A stretch of 64,000 bases of DNA from Chloroflexi bacterium GWB2_49_20 (GCA_001796335.1 MGMF01000021.1:186001-250000), one strand, 5' to 3'. Shown: positions 53,000-63,223, counted from the first letter of the stretch. Numbers and translations: made by a program. Notes: generated by a model not told the origin, from the letters alone.

Positions 53000-53797
53000 C
53001 TAAGTATGATACTTCTTGACCATCCCGGCTACAGCCAGGTCCACCAGCCAGGGCAGGTGCGCATCCAGCCAGATCACCGGCGGCATCCAGCACGGGATCA
53101 CCACGGCGCGCCGGGGATGTTTTGCCAGGCTCACCACCTTTTTGGCAACATACAGCGAGGTCATGCGCAGCCAGGCGGGTGTTTTCACGCTGCGTTTTAA
53201 TGGTGAGTTCCCGGAATGCTGGCTGAACTCAGTGGCTGCACCCCCCGGATAAATTCCACTTACCTGGATGCCTTGCGGTCTCACTTCACGCCGCAGCGCT
53301 TCCGTAAAGCCGCGCAAGCCGTACTTGGTGGCCGCATAGATCGAATACAAGGGGGGCGCCATCCAACCTGCCACGGAAGACATGTTTATGATGCTCCCGG
53401 AGGCCTGTGCCTGCATAAAAGGTAGCACGGCGCGCGTTACCTGGATCACACCCCGCAGGTTGACATCGATCTGGGCATCAATATCCCGGGCCGGCTCAAG
53501 GTTTTCCAACCAATCCAGGCGCCCAAAACCGGCATTGTTAAACAGGATATCGATGCGACCATATTCTTTCAGTACGGTCGCCACCATTTCGTCTATCTGG
53601 GCTTGCTGACTTACGTCCAGACTGACAGGCAGGGCGCTGCCACCCTGAGCCCGGATCTCTTCAGCCAGCAGGTTCAATCGCTCCATCCGGCGGGCAGCCA
53701 GCACCACCCGGCAGCCTTCGCGGGCAAACAAGCGGGCTGCATCCTCCCCAAAACCGGAAGATGCCCCGGTGATCAGAACTACCTTATCTTTCAACAT
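53000..53797 (-). CDS. short-chain dehydrogenase/reductase
   Basis: A 265-residue classical SDR. The cofactor loop is TGASSGFGED, NNAG is in LFNNAGFGRL, and the active site has Ser in NMSSVAGWMAPPLYSIYAATKYGL with YAATK as YxxxK. The motif R in AARRMERL after the second strand points to NADP. The C-terminal WMPPVIWLDAHLPWLVDLAVAGMVKKYHT part (only partly quoted) is hydrophobic and may touch the membrane. It is 38 bases downstream of lon on the same strand and may be in that operon. Confidence 0.9.
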   Translation of the reverse strand: MLKDKVVLITGASSGFGEDAARLFAREGCRVVLAARRMERLNLLAEEIRAQGGSALPVSLDVSQQAQIDEMVATVLKEYGRIDILFNNAGFGRLDWLENLEPARDIDAQIDVNLRGVIQVTRAVLPFMQAQASGSIINMSSVAGWMAPPLYSIYAATKYGLRGFTEALRREVRPQGIQVSGIYPGGAATEFSQHSGNSPLKRSVKTPAWLRMTSLYVAKKVVSLAKHPRRAVVIPCWMPPVIWLDAHLPWLVDLAVAGMVKKYHT

Positions 53798-53835
53798 GCA
53801 AGTTCCTGTAATCTAAACGACAATAGTCTGGGGCA

Positions 53836-56331
53836 TTAATCCTGTTCTTCATCCCCATCCACCGCTTCATCCGTCCGCACACGGGGTCGGGGTGGATCCA
53901 CAACGACCTCCGGAGACAATGCCACTTTCAAGACCTGGTCCATATGGGTCACAGGGATGATCTTGAGAGCTTCCCGGGCTGTTTTGGGTATATCCACCAG
54001 GTCCTTAAGGTTTCGCTCCGGGATCAATACCGTTTTAATGCCCACCCGGTAGGCTGCCAGAAGTTTTTCCCGCGCCCCTCCAATGGGTAAAACCCTGCCC
54101 CGCAGGGTGATCTCTCCGGTCATGGCCACATCTTTATAAATCGGCCGGCCGGTGAAAGCGGATACCATGGCAGTACACAGGGTGATGCCTGCACTTGGGC
54201 CATCTTTGGGGATGGCTCCTTCCGGCAGGTGCAGGTGGATATCCAGCCGCTCGAAAACTTCGCCATCAATTCCCAAAACACTGGCACGCGATTTTAAATA
54301 GGAAAGCGCTGCCTGTGCGGATTCCTGCATCACATCCCCCACCTGGCCCGTTATTTGCAGGTTGCCTTTGCCTTCCAAAACCGCCACCTCAATGGACAGG
54401 ATCTCACCGCCATTCTCGGTCCAGGCCAGGCCGGTCGCCACCCCCACCTCATCATTCCTCTCCGCTTCGGGCAGGAAGAACTGCGGAGGGCCCAGGTATT
54501 TCTCCACCACCTGCCCGGTGATCTCAACCGGAAATTTCTTTCGTTCTGCTTTGGTGCGGGCGATCTTTCGGCAAACCTTGCTGATCTCCCTCTCCAGGTT
54601 GCGCACCCCGGCTTCATAGGTGTACTCCCGGATCATGCGCTTTAGAGAATCGGGGGTAAATTTTAAACCAATATCATCAATTCCGTTTTCTTCCATCTGG
54701 CGGGGGATCAGGAATCTTTCCGCAATTAATAATTTTTCCTCTTCGATATATCCGGGAAAATCAATAACTTCCATCCTATCCAGAAGGGCTGGCGGGATCG
54801 TTCCCAGGTAGTTGGCGGTGGTCACAAACATCACCTTGGAAAGATCAAAGGCCAATTCCAGGTAATGGTCTGAAAACGAGTTGTTCTGTTCCGGGTCTAA
54901 CACTTCCAGTAAAGCGGAGGATGGGTCACCTCTAAAATCCGCACCCAATTTGTCAATTTCATCCAGCATGAACAACGGATTCGCCGTCCCGGCGCGTTTG
55001 ATGGTCTGAATGATCCTGCCTGGCAATGCCCCGATGTAAGTGCGCCTGTGTCCGCGGATCTCGGCTTCATCCCTTACCCCCCCCAGGGAAAGACGCACAA
55101 ACTTGCGACCCAACGCATCCGCGATGGAGCGGCCAAGCGAGGTCTTCCCCGTGCCTGGAGGACCCACAAAACACAGAATGGGTTGGCGCTCTTTTTTGGG
55201 GTGCAGGCTGCGTACTGCAATATATTCCAGGATGCGATCCTTGGCTTTCTTTAAACCGTAGTGATCACGTTCCAAGATCTTGCCGGCATTGCGCACTTCC
55301 AGGTTGTCTTTAGAGTAGGTTGACCAGGGCAGGTCTACGATCCAATCTATATAGGTGCGGATAATACCTACTTCGGGTGCCATAGGAGGCATCTGCAATA
55401 ACCTCTCCATTTCCTTTAAAGCGGTTGCTTTGGCTTCCTCAGGTAAATTGGCTGCCTCCACTTTTTTACGGATATCAGCGAGATCGCGCGCAAAGATATC
55501 TCCTTCCCCCAATTCGGTTTGGATGGCTTTCATTTGTTCACGCAGGTAAAATTCGCGCTGCGAGCGATCCACCTCCGATTGAACCCGGTTGTGGATGTCC
55601 TCCTCCAACTCAAGTACATCCACTTCCTGTGCCAGAAGACTATTAATGTGGGAAAGCCGTTTTGCAGGTTCCGGGGTCATCAATAAAGACTGGCGTTCTT
55701 CCATTTTGATGGAAACTGCGGTGGCGATCATATCTGCCAACCAGCCCGGCTCAGATATATTCAGCGCAAACATATGCGCTTCTTCCGGAATGGAGCGGTC
55801 AAGTTGCACGCAGGTTTCGAAAAGGTCCAGGGCTGAGCGCATTAAAGCCTTGGTTTCACGGTCAGGTATGAGCGGTTCAAAAATGACCCGGGCACGCGCC
55901 TTCAATACTGGCGTCAGTTGTGTGAACTCAAGGATGTGCACACGCCGCCGCCCTTGCACCAGTGCAGAACTCGACCCATCCGGCATGCTCAATAAACGCC
56001 CAACCGCCATTTCCACGCCGATTGGCATAAAATCGTCCGGACCGGGGTCTTCAATATCCGCATCCTTTTGCGTCAGGCCAATGACCGTTTGAGTCTGAGT
56101 GTGTGCCTCCTGGATGGCTCGCAGTGACCCCTGGCGCGCCACAAAAACAGGGCTGACCATGTGCGGAAATATGACCATGTCCCGCAACGGCAGCACAAAA
56201 GCTTCTATGATCCCATCATTATCTGCCTGGAAATTTGGAACGCGGTATAGTTCTTCTGTTCGTTGAGATAAAGCCAGGTTAAAATCTTCATCTTCCTCTT
56301 GAAAAGACCAATCATTTTGAGACATTTTCAT
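53836..56331 (-). CDS. lon: ATP-dependent Lon protease
   Basis: An 831-residue LonA-type protease. The N-terminal substrate domain starts near residue 40 ([21 protein letters not shown]). The AAA domain has Walker [20 protein letters not shown] and the pore-like [24 protein letters not shown]. The protease domain has the Ser-Lys dyad in [15 protein letters not shown] and the lysine in [15 protein letters not shown] 20-residue acidic tail follows the domain. It degrades misfolded and regulatory proteins. The ATG at 56331 and one two codons on are equally possible. It is 23 bases after folC. Confidence 0.97.
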   Translation of the reverse strand: MKMSQNDWSFQEEDEDFNLALSQRTEELYRVPNFQADNDGIIEAFVLPLRDMVIFPHMVSPVFVARQGSLRAIQEAHTQTQTVIGLTQKDADIEDPGPDDFMPIGVEMAVGRLLSMPDGSSSALVQGRRRVHILEFTQLTPVLKARARVIFEPLIPDRETKALMRSALDLFETCVQLDRSIPEEAHMFALNISEPGWLADMIATAVSIKMEERQSLLMTPEPAKRLSHINSLLAQEVDVLELEEDIHNRVQSEVDRSQREFYLREQMKAIQTELGEGDIFARDLADIRKKVEAANLPEEAKATALKEMERLLQMPPMAPEVGIIRTYIDWIVDLPWSTYSKDNLEVRNAGKILERDHYGLKKAKDRILEYIAVRSLHPKKERQPILCFVGPPGTGKTSLGRSIADALGRKFVRLSLGGVRDEAEIRGHRRTYIGALPGRIIQTIKRAGTANPLFMLDEIDKLGADFRGDPSSALLEVLDPEQNNSFSDHYLELAFDLSKVMFVTTANYLGTIPPALLDRMEVIDFPGYIEEEKLLIAERFLIPRQMEENGIDDIGLKFTPDSLKRMIREYTYEAGVRNLEREISKVCRKIARTKAERKKFPVEITGQVVEKYLGPPQFFLPEAERNDEVGVATGLAWTENGGEILSIEVAVLEGKGNLQITGQVGDVMQESAQAALSYLKSRASVLGIDGEVFERLDIHLHLPEGAIPKDGPSAGITLCTAMVSAFTGRPIYKDVAMTGEITLRGRVLPIGGAREKLLAAYRVGIKTVLIPERNLKDLVDIPKTAREALKIIPVTHMDQVLKVALSPEVVVDPPRPRVRTDEAVDGDEEQD

Positions 56332-56354
56332 TCCTATCTAATCTATATAAATTT

Positions 56355-57707
56355 TTAGTCACCGGTGGTTTTGTGGTCAATCTGCTGGTTGATTTTTTGC
56401 CAGGCCGTTCGTACTTCTGCGGTCACGAACATACTGCCTGCTGAAAGAATAATATCGCCTGTGATCGCTGAAATTATAAGCGCCCTGTTCAGTGCAGCCT
56501 CCACCGAAGGAACCACTTCACTGGGGATACCAGCTTTACGGGACAGGTCTGCCAACTGCTGCGGGTCGAGGGCGCGCGGGTGGTCTGCCCGCGTGGTGAT
56601 GATCAGGCTAAGGCAGGGCTTCCACTCTGCAAACATGCCTGCCACATCCTTATCCTCGGATGCACCAAAGATCAAGATCACTTTCCTGCCGGGAAAATAC
56701 TCGTCCAGGGTTTTGTGAAGTTTGATGGCAGAATCCTGGTTGTGTGCCGAATCCAATATGACAGGGGGCTCACGGCGGACGATCTCAAAGCGGGCTGGCC
56801 AGAAAGTTTGTGCAAAACCTTTCTGAATGTCTGCATCCGTCAAGTTCAACCCGGCCTGCGTGGCGACTTGAAGTCCAACATAGGCTGTGGCTGCATTTTG
56901 TACCTGGTGTGCACCCAACATTTGGATGTGAAGTCCAACTCGTTCCCTGCCATTCTGCCACACTTCCAGGTCCTGCCCAGCCAGGGAAGCGCTGCGCTCC
57001 GCAAACATCCAATCGCGCCCGACCAGGGTCAGGTCTGCAGAGCGCTTTTCAGCAATTTCTTCCAGTACCTGCAGGGCTTCCTCTTTTTGCGGAGAGGAGA
57101 CAACCGGCACTCCTGCTTTGATGATGCCAGCTTTTTCACCCGCAATCAGCGCCAATGTGTTGCCCAGTACGGCTGTATGATCCAGAGAAAGGGATGTGAT
57201 CACAGATACCACTGGTAGAACAATATTGGTGGCGTCCAGCCTGCCGCCCATTCCCACTTCGATCACAGCCGCATTTACCCCCTTTTTGGCAAAATACAAA
57301 AAAGCCAACGCAGTGGTTAATTCAAAAGTCGTTATGAATGGGATTTTTGCAACCGCAGGCTTGATCTCATCCACCAGGTCGGCCAGATCGGCATGGGGGA
57401 CAGGTTCTCCGTTCACCTGGATTCGTTCGCAAAAATCCTGAAGATGAGGCGAAGTGTATAATCCGGTTGTATATCCTGCCTGTTTCAAAGCAGATGCCAT
57501 GAACGCAGATGTCGAGCCTTTCCCCTTGGTTCCGGCTACATGCAAAATTGGGTATTTCCGCTCCGGATTACCCAGCATGCCCATTAGATCAACCATACGG
57601 TCAAGGTTAAAATCAGCTTTAACCAGCTCTGAGGTATGTTTCAGGCTATAATCGACAAAACCATACAGGTAATCCAGTGCATTGCTATAGGCAAGTTCAG
57701 TATCCAT
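56355..57707 (-). CDS. folC: bifunctional folylpolyglutamate/dihydrofolate synthase
   Basis: A 450-residue Mur-ligase-superfamily enzyme that adds glutamate to dihydropteroate and folates. The P-loop is VAGTKGKGSTSAFMASAL, TTFELTTALAFLYFAKKGVNAAVIEVGMGGRLDATN is typical (in part), LDHTAVLGNT carries the metal-binding His, and the C-terminal PVILDSAHNQDSAIKL is diagnostic for FolC. Length is normal. It leads the folC-lon-SDR run. Confidence 0.95.
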   Translation of the reverse strand: MDTELAYSNALDYLYGFVDYSLKHTSELVKADFNLDRMVDLMGMLGNPERKYPILHVAGTKGKGSTSAFMASALKQAGYTTGLYTSPHLQDFCERIQVNGEPVPHADLADLVDEIKPAVAKIPFITTFELTTALAFLYFAKKGVNAAVIEVGMGGRLDATNIVLPVVSVITSLSLDHTAVLGNTLALIAGEKAGIIKAGVPVVSSPQKEEALQVLEEIAEKRSADLTLVGRDWMFAERSASLAGQDLEVWQNGRERVGLHIQMLGAHQVQNAATAYVGLQVATQAGLNLTDADIQKGFAQTFWPARFEIVRREPPVILDSAHNQDSAIKLHKTLDEYFPGRKVILIFGASEDKDVAGMFAEWKPCLSLIITTRADHPRALDPQQLADLSRKAGIPSEVVPSVEAALNRALIISAITGDIILSAGSMFVTAEVRTAWQKINQQIDHKTTGD

Positions 57708-57765
57708 TGTGAAAGCATTGTAATCGCCGCAAGTTCATAAAGCAAGAGTATATAAGAGTATATAT

Positions 57766-58056
57766 ATGAATAGGATTGGTCTGCTCACCACCCACCTGAA
57801 TATGCCTGGTTGCAAATCCCTGAAAGAAAAGCGCAGTCAGCTCAAACCCTTGCTGGTACACTTACATCGCGAATTTAACATATCCGTGGCTGAGATGGGG
57901 CTGCAGGATAAATGGTCTGAAGCAATTATCGCGTGTGCCATGCTTGGAAACGATGCTGCCCACCTGCAGCGCTCGTTAGCCACCATCCAAAAATGGATCG
58001 AAGCCAACTGGCGTGACGGGCAGGTTTATGGTGATGTCATCGAGATCATCCAGTGA
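57766..58056 (+). CDS. ylxP: DUF503 (YlxP-like) protein
   Basis: A 96-residue protein with the DUF503 hallmark CKSLKEKRSQLKPLLVHLHREFNISVAEM (in part) and HLQRSLATIQKWIEAN. In many bacteria the gene lies in the nusA-infB-rbfA region, and the protein is thought to have a ribosome-related role; here it is divergent from folC. No strong ribosome site is seen. The 59 bases between the two divergent genes must hold both promoters. Confidence 0.88.
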   Translation: MNRIGLLTTHLNMPGCKSLKEKRSQLKPLLVHLHREFNISVAEMGLQDKWSEAIIACAMLGNDAAHLQRSLATIQKWIEANWRDGQVYGDVIEIIQ

Positions 58057-58204
58057 TTTTGAGCCTCTCATTGGTGATCATATTTATACTCACATCTCGT
58101 CTCACGCAGACTTGTCTGCAGGTTGCTTTAATTCCTGCCTGCAAAGTAATCCTGTTGGATGGTATATGGGATGAGAGCTTATTAATTCTTGAAAAGGAGA
58201 AAAA

Positions 58205-58996
58205 ATGGACTTGCATTTGAAAGGAAAAACAGCGTTCATCGCCGGAGCCTCACGCGGACTTGGATACGCGGTTGCCCGTGGATTATTATTGGAGGGCTGC
58301 CGGGTGGCCATCAACGGCCGCAATCATGTCAGCCTGGAATCGGCAGCAAATAAATTGCGCTCCGAAACAGGTGGCGAGGTGGTTCCTGTCACTGGAGATT
58401 TGACAGATGCGATCATCCCGTCCCAGTTGATCGATTATGCAACCAATGCTCTCGGAAGCCTTGACCTCCTGGTCACCAATGCGGGTGGGCCTCCCGCAGG
58501 TCAATTTGAATCTTTCGACGACGCCGTCTGGCAAAAAGCCATTGATCTCTCTTTCATGAGCCATGTCCGCCTGATCCGGGCGGCTTTGCCACACCTCAAA
58601 GCATCCCAGGCTGCCAGTGTCCTCACCGTCACATCTTATTCAGTCAAACAACCCATTCCCAACCTGGTACTTTCCAACAGCATCCGGGCAGCCACTGTGG
58701 GTCTTACCAAAACTTTGGCTCTTGAAGTTGGTAATGCAGGCATTCGCTTTAATTCAATTTTGCCTGCCTGGACTGAGACTGAAAGAGTGACTGAATTAAT
58801 GACCAACCGCGCCGCTCAAAATGGCACAACTGTTGAAGTGGAGATCACCCGCCAGTCCAAAGAAAGTCCGCTTGGACGCATGGCCACTCCGGAAGAATTC
58901 GCCAACGCGGCTGTTTTTCTTCTTTCGCCAGCAGCCTCTTATATCACCGGTGTCATGTTGTCCGTGGATGGCGGTATGTTCAAAGGCACTCTCTAA
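58205..58996 (+). CDS. SDR-family protein without the YxxxK active site
   Basis: A 263-residue protein of the SDR fold. The N-terminal cofactor motif is GASRGLG (residues 14-20) and VTNAGGPPAGQF stands for NNAG. The active-site Tyr and Lys are replaced: aligned with FabG-type YAAAKAG the segment reads SNSIRAA, i.e. S157 and R161. The C-terminus ends as usual (GVMLSVDGGMFKG). It forms part of a known subgroup that keeps the NxxSNSxRAxxxGL pattern, so the change is family-wide and not damage. It may bind cofactor without the classical chemistry. GAAAAGGAG precedes the ATG. Confidence 0.85.
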   Translation: MDLHLKGKTAFIAGASRGLGYAVARGLLLEGCRVAINGRNHVSLESAANKLRSETGGEVVPVTGDLTDAIIPSQLIDYATNALGSLDLLVTNAGGPPAGQFESFDDAVWQKAIDLSFMSHVRLIRAALPHLKASQAASVLTVTSYSVKQPIPNLVLSNSIRAATVGLTKTLALEVGNAGIRFNSILPAWTETERVTELMTNRAAQNGTTVEVEITRQSKESPLGRMATPEEFANAAVFLLSPAASYITGVMLSVDGGMFKGTL

Positions 58997-59204
58997 TAAT
59001 CCTGGCCCTCCGGCTGCAATAAAATAACCCCGGCAATCTACACCTTCCCTGGCAGATGGGCGTTTTTAGATGTGAGGAACCAATGAAAAACTCGCATCCT
59101 CCTTCTTCGCCGGAATATTTATTAATTGGACGATATTGACCATAATAAGGTAAAATCATAAATCACACTTCCATCCCTTATACTCACTTACAAGGAGAAA
59201 TACA

Positions 59205-59387
59205 ATGCACACCTGTCTGAATTGCAACCGATCTGAAAACGAAATGCCTCTAATCAACCTCCAGTATAAAGGCGAAAAACTTTACATTTGCTCGGGCTGC
59301 ATGCCTGTCCTGCTGCATTCCCCCGCCAAACTGGCCGGTAAACTGCCCGATGCTGAAAAGATCCAACCTGCCCATCACGATCACTAA
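59205..59387 (+). CDS. small zinc-ribbon-like protein
   Basis: A 60-residue protein with two CxxC pairs, CLNC near residue 4 and CSGC near residue 29, spaced like a zinc knuckle or rubredoxin-type ribbon, and a His-rich C-terminus (HHDH). CAAGGAG lies six bases before the ATG. It has no recognised family. It stands between the SDR and the radical SAM gene. Confidence 0.65.
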   Translation: MHTCLNCNRSENEMPLINLQYKGEKLYICSGCMPVLLHSPAKLAGKLPDAEKIQPAHHDH

Positions 59388-59439
59388 TCCTATTTATTCC
59401 CGTATCAGGTCTTAGATCTTCTCAGGTATAATCCCGCCC

Positions 59440-61347
59440 ATGTTAAACCCCCAGCAAATCGAATCCCGCCTGGAACGGATCCTATTAACTGTCCAAAAAC
59501 CCGGCCGCTACGTGGGCGGAGAATTGAACATAACCATTAAGGATTGGGAGCAGGTCCAAACCCATGTTGCCTTCATCTTTCCTGATATCTACGACCTGGG
59601 TATCTCCAATGTCGGGCTCAAAATACTTTATAACCAGGTTAACCAGCGCCCGGATGCCCTGGCTGAACGGGCATATGCCCCCTGGCTGGATATGGAAGAA
59701 GCCATGCGCTCCAACCACATCCCGCTTTACTCATTGGAGAGCAAACACGCCCTGGCAGATTTTGACATTCTCGGTTTTTCTCTTCCGTATGAAACCCTCT
59801 ACACCAATGCCCTCAATATTTTAGATCTGGCAGGCGTACCTTTGTATTCCAAAGAGAGAGATGCAACTCATCCGCTCGTTATTGCCGGTGGACACGCTTG
59901 TTATAATCCCGAACCCATGCACGCTTTTATGGATGCGTTTGCCATTGGCGAAGGCGAGGAAATCATTCACGATATTGTTGAGGTTCATCAAAGCTGGAAA
60001 GCGACAGGCGGCAGCCGGAACGATTTGCTGATCGCCCTGGCAAAGATTCCAGGAGTCTATGTACCCTCAATTTATGCTCATCACTACCTGGATGATGGCA
60101 CAATCTCACATGTCGAGAAGCTTATACCGGATGCATTCCTTCCCATTGTCAAGCGCATCGTCGGCAAATTACCACCGCCGCCCACTCGATTCATTGTCCC
60201 GAATATCGAAGTCGTCCACGACCGGGTTTCGGTCGAGGTCATGCGTGGGTGCACACGTGGCTGCCGGTTCTGCCATGCGGGCATGATCTCACGTCCCATC
60301 CGCGAGCGCAGTGTGGCAGAAGTGGTCGATGCGGCTGAATCTGCCATCCGTTCCACAGGTTTTCAGGAATTTTCCCTGATGAGTCTCTCGTCTTCCGACT
60401 ACACGCATATTCTTGAGTTAGTATCTGCCATCGGAGAGCGCTTTGGAAAAGACCGCCTGACCCTATCTCTGCCTTCCTTGCGCATCGATACGGTCTCTGT
60501 TGAGCTCATGGACCGTCTTGGCAACCGCCGGGGTACCGGGTTCACGCTCGCCCCAGAGGCCGCCACCGAACGCATGCGCCGCATTATCAACAAGTTCATC
60601 CCTGATGAGCAAATACTCGAAACGGCCCGGGCGGCTTATTCTCACGGTTGGACAACCATCAAGGTGTACTTCATGATCGGCCATCCTTCCGAGACAGAAG
60701 AGGATGTGGAAGCCATTGCCCGATTGTGCAACAGCATCCTCACAGAAGGCCGCCGGTTGATCGGCGGACGCGCCAAAGTTCATGTTTCGGTTGGCACCTT
60801 CGTACCCAAACCGCATACACCTTTTCAGTGGGTCTCCTGTGACACACCACAGCAGATCGAAGCCAAGCAGGATATCCTTAAACACAAATTACGTGATCGC
60901 AACATTAAACTCACCTGGACTGCCATTGAAGACACCCTCCTGGAAGCCTGGTTATCGCGTGGCGACCGTCGCCTGTCTGATGTAGTCCATACAGCCTGGA
61001 AAAATGGGGCCAAGTTCGATGCCTGGCAGGATCAGCACCGCTATTCGATCTGGCGCGACGCATTTGCCAACCACGGCCTCGATCCGGATTTCTACACCCA
61101 CCGTCAGCGCCGCGTCGACGAAGTCTTTCCCTGGGATCACATCTCCCCGGGTGTCCGCAAAAACTACTTGTTCCAGGACTTTCGAAAATCCCTGGAGGGC
61201 GAGGTGCGCGTGGATTGCCGCGAGCAATGTTATGCCTGCGGTATCCTGCCCCAGTTTGCAGATCTGCGCCGTGAAAATCCGGGTGATTTGTGGAAATGCC
61301 CAGACGTCAAGAGCCCCAGGCGCATTCCTGCCGGGAGCCAGGCATGA
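59440..61347 (+). CDS. B12-binding-like radical SAM protein (TIGR03960 type)
   Basis: A 635-residue protein. Residues 1-200 form a B12-binding-like domain with the FPDIYDLGISNVGLKILYNQVNQ start (quoted in part) and VIAGGHACYNPEPMHAFMDAFAIGEGEE. The radical SAM domain follows with the cluster motif CTRGCRFC (CxxxCxxC) after VSVEVMRG. The end has a CYACG motif and other cysteines near residue 600. This family is nearly always paired with the DUF2344 gene that follows here, sometimes fused to it; the reaction is not known to me. The stop overlaps the next start by four bases. Confidence 0.92.
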   Translation: MLNPQQIESRLERILLTVQKPGRYVGGELNITIKDWEQVQTHVAFIFPDIYDLGISNVGLKILYNQVNQRPDALAERAYAPWLDMEEAMRSNHIPLYSLESKHALADFDILGFSLPYETLYTNALNILDLAGVPLYSKERDATHPLVIAGGHACYNPEPMHAFMDAFAIGEGEEIIHDIVEVHQSWKATGGSRNDLLIALAKIPGVYVPSIYAHHYLDDGTISHVEKLIPDAFLPIVKRIVGKLPPPPTRFIVPNIEVVHDRVSVEVMRGCTRGCRFCHAGMISRPIRERSVAEVVDAAESAIRSTGFQEFSLMSLSSSDYTHILELVSAIGERFGKDRLTLSLPSLRIDTVSVELMDRLGNRRGTGFTLAPEAATERMRRIINKFIPDEQILETARAAYSHGWTTIKVYFMIGHPSETEEDVEAIARLCNSILTEGRRLIGGRAKVHVSVGTFVPKPHTPFQWVSCDTPQQIEAKQDILKHKLRDRNIKLTWTAIEDTLLEAWLSRGDRRLSDVVHTAWKNGAKFDAWQDQHRYSIWRDAFANHGLDPDFYTHRQRRVDEVFPWDHISPGVRKNYLFQDFRKSLEGEVRVDCREQCYACGILPQFADLRRENPGDLWKCPDVKSPRRIPAGSQA

Positions 61348-61979
61348 GACTTCGCATTACCTTTTCCAAATCCGGCACTTTGCGATATACCGGTCATCTC
61401 GACTTGCACCGCATCTGGGAGCGCACCTGCCGCCGCGCAGGCATCCCCCTCAGCTACAGCCAGGGCTTTCACCCTCAACCCCGCATTTCGCTGGCGGCTG
61501 CCCTGCCACTCGGATTTATCGGGCAGGCTGAACTGGTGGACCTGTGGCTGGACCAGGATGAGGACTTGAACCAAATCCTCAAAGACCTGCAAGCCGCGGC
61601 TCCTCCTGGATTGATGTTGACTTCCATCCAATCCATAGACCCTCAACAGCCCGCCTTGCAAACCCAGGTCAATTCTGCAGATTACGAAGTCGTTTTTCTG
61701 GATCCGGTTGACCCGCTCCATGTAACTTCCAGCCTTACAGGTATCCTTTCTTGTGTTTCAATTCCACGCCAGCGCCGTGGAAAGGATTATGACCTTCGGC
61801 CTCTACTGAAATCCTTGGAACTCATAAGGACTGATAATGAAAATTCGCCAATTTTGACAATGCGGCTGAGTGTCTCTCCCTCCGCCACAGGCCGCCCAGA
61901 GGAAGTATTGGCTGAACTTGGTTTCAGTCCCGAAAACACACGCATAACCCGCACTCGCCTGATCCTGGATAACGGGTAG
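61344..61979 (+). CDS. DUF2344/TIGR03936 radical SAM-associated protein
   Basis: A 211-residue protein beginning MRLRITFSKSGTLRYTGHLD, with AGIPLSYSQGFHPQPRISLAAALPLGF, the signature of this family. The ATG at 61344 lies in the ATGA overlap with the radical SAM gene, so an upstream in-frame start is rejected. It is the constant companion of the TIGR03960 protein; some link it to tRNA or ribosome modification, which I cannot confirm here. Confidence 0.9.
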   Translation: MRLRITFSKSGTLRYTGHLDLHRIWERTCRRAGIPLSYSQGFHPQPRISLAAALPLGFIGQAELVDLWLDQDEDLNQILKDLQAAAPPGLMLTSIQSIDPQQPALQTQVNSADYEVVFLDPVDPLHVTSSLTGILSCVSIPRQRRGKDYDLRPLLKSLELIRTDNENSPILTMRLSVSPSATGRPEEVLAELGFSPENTRITRTRLILDNG

Positions 61980-62073
61980 AATCTTCTTTTGGTAACCTTT
62001 CTCTGCTCATCTTTTACGGATGAATGCTCGAGAAATCACCTAAATTCTATCCCATGAGTGGGAGGGAGTTCCA

Positions 62074-63057
62074 ATGCCTTTCCTGGTTTCGCTCTTCTTC
62101 GGTTTTGCTCCCATGCTCTTACTTGCATATATTCTGTATTGGATTGACCGTTATGAAAAAGAACCCGGGTTGCTGCTGGGTGCGGTTTTTTTATGGGGTG
62201 CAATTGTCGCGGCTGGCGGGGCTTTTATCATCAATACATTTTTAGGAGTTGGACTATATATTTTTACCAGTTCAGAAGCAGCCACCGCCTTTGCCACCGG
62301 GTCTCTCATCGCTCCCTTTGTGGAGGAAATCCTCAAGGGGTTTTCCGTTCTCATTGTATTCTTAATTTTTCGCAAGGAATTTGACTCGATTCTGGATGGC
62401 ATTATCTATGCCGGAGTGGCTGCCCTGGGTTTTGCTGCCACCGAAAACATATACTACATTTTCAATTACGGTTTCGTTCAATCCGGCTGGCAAGGGCTCT
62501 GGACCCTGGTTTTTATCCGTGTCATCCTGGTTGGCTGGCAGCACCCATTCTACACGGCGTTCACTGGAATCGGGTTTGCTTTAGCCCGTTTGAACCGCTC
62601 CATCTGGGTAAAAATCATAGCCCCACTGATCGGTCTCGGCCTGGCAATGTTCACTCATTCTGTTCATAATACGCTTGCATCCATATTGAGCGGTCTGTCC
62701 GGATTAGCCTTTGGCATCCTGATCGATTGGATCGGCTGGTTCTTTATGTTCTGTTTCATCCTGTGGGCTATCAACAAAGAAGGACAAATTCTAAAAAAAT
62801 ATCTTGCAGAAGAAGTTAAGCTAGGGATCATTTCATCATCCCACTACCAAACCGCTTCGTCTTCCTGGTCACAAGTATTCAAATGCCTCACGAGTCTATT
62901 CCATGGACGCTATATGAACACACGATGCTTTTATCAGCTATGCGGAGAACTCGCTCATAAGAAATTGCAGCTTGCTCAACTCGGCAATGAAGATGGAAAC
63001 CTGGCAACCATCAAAATCATCCAAACCGAACTTACCCGCCTTGCCCCGTTGGTGTGA
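62074..63057 (+). CDS. PrsW-family intramembrane metalloprotease
   Basis: A 327-residue polytopic protein. The two catalytic motifs are VEEILKG (EExxK) in SLIAPFVEEILKGFSVL and FAATENIYYIFNYG with the paired E. A third conserved H is in FTHSVHN. About seven hydrophobic segments precede a 90-residue soluble tail. PrsW-type proteins cleave membrane-anchored anti-sigma factors; no sigma/anti-sigma pair is nearby. A GGGAGGGAG site precedes the ATG. Confidence 0.9.
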   Translation: MPFLVSLFFGFAPMLLLAYILYWIDRYEKEPGLLLGAVFLWGAIVAAGGAFIINTFLGVGLYIFTSSEAATAFATGSLIAPFVEEILKGFSVLIVFLIFRKEFDSILDGIIYAGVAALGFAATENIYYIFNYGFVQSGWQGLWTLVFIRVILVGWQHPFYTAFTGIGFALARLNRSIWVKIIAPLIGLGLAMFTHSVHNTLASILSGLSGLAFGILIDWIGWFFMFCFILWAINKEGQILKKYLAEEVKLGIISSSHYQTASSSWSQVFKCLTSLFHGRYMNTRCFYQLCGELAHKKLQLAQLGNEDGNLATIKIIQTELTRLAPLV

Positions 63058-63109
63058 CACCAATTCACCCAACTCTAAACCAGGCACCTATGGTAAAATC
63101 TTACTCCTC

Positions 63110-63184
63110 GCCCCCGTAGCTCAGTGGATAGAGCGTCGGCCTCCGAAGCCGGAAGCGGCAGTTCAAGTCTGCCCGAGGGCACCA
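63110..63184 (+). tRNA. tRNA-Arg (CCG)
   Basis: A 72-base cloverleaf plus encoded CCA (63182-63184). The anticodon loop CTCCGAA gives anticodon CCG, with stem TCGGC/GCCGG. The T arm is GGCAG-TTCAAGT-CTGCC. The acceptor stem GCCCCCG pairs with CGAGGGC, with a C5-A68 mismatch where relatives have a G-C pair. Discriminator is A. Unlike the other two tRNAs, CCA is encoded. Confidence 0.94.
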
Positions 63185-63187
63185 ACC

Positions 63188-63223
63188 AACCCTCCCTGTG
63201 GAAAGTTTTCAGGGAGGGTTTTC
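63188..63223 (+). terminator. terminator after tRNA-Arg
   Basis: An 11-bp stem (63188-63198 with 63210-63220), AACCCTCCCTG, with an 11-base loop, followed by TTCC. It lies four bases behind the tRNA. Confidence 0.75.

Noticed and set aside
54351-54645. Frames opposite and out of phase with lon
   Set aside because: Shadows of the conserved Lon sequence.
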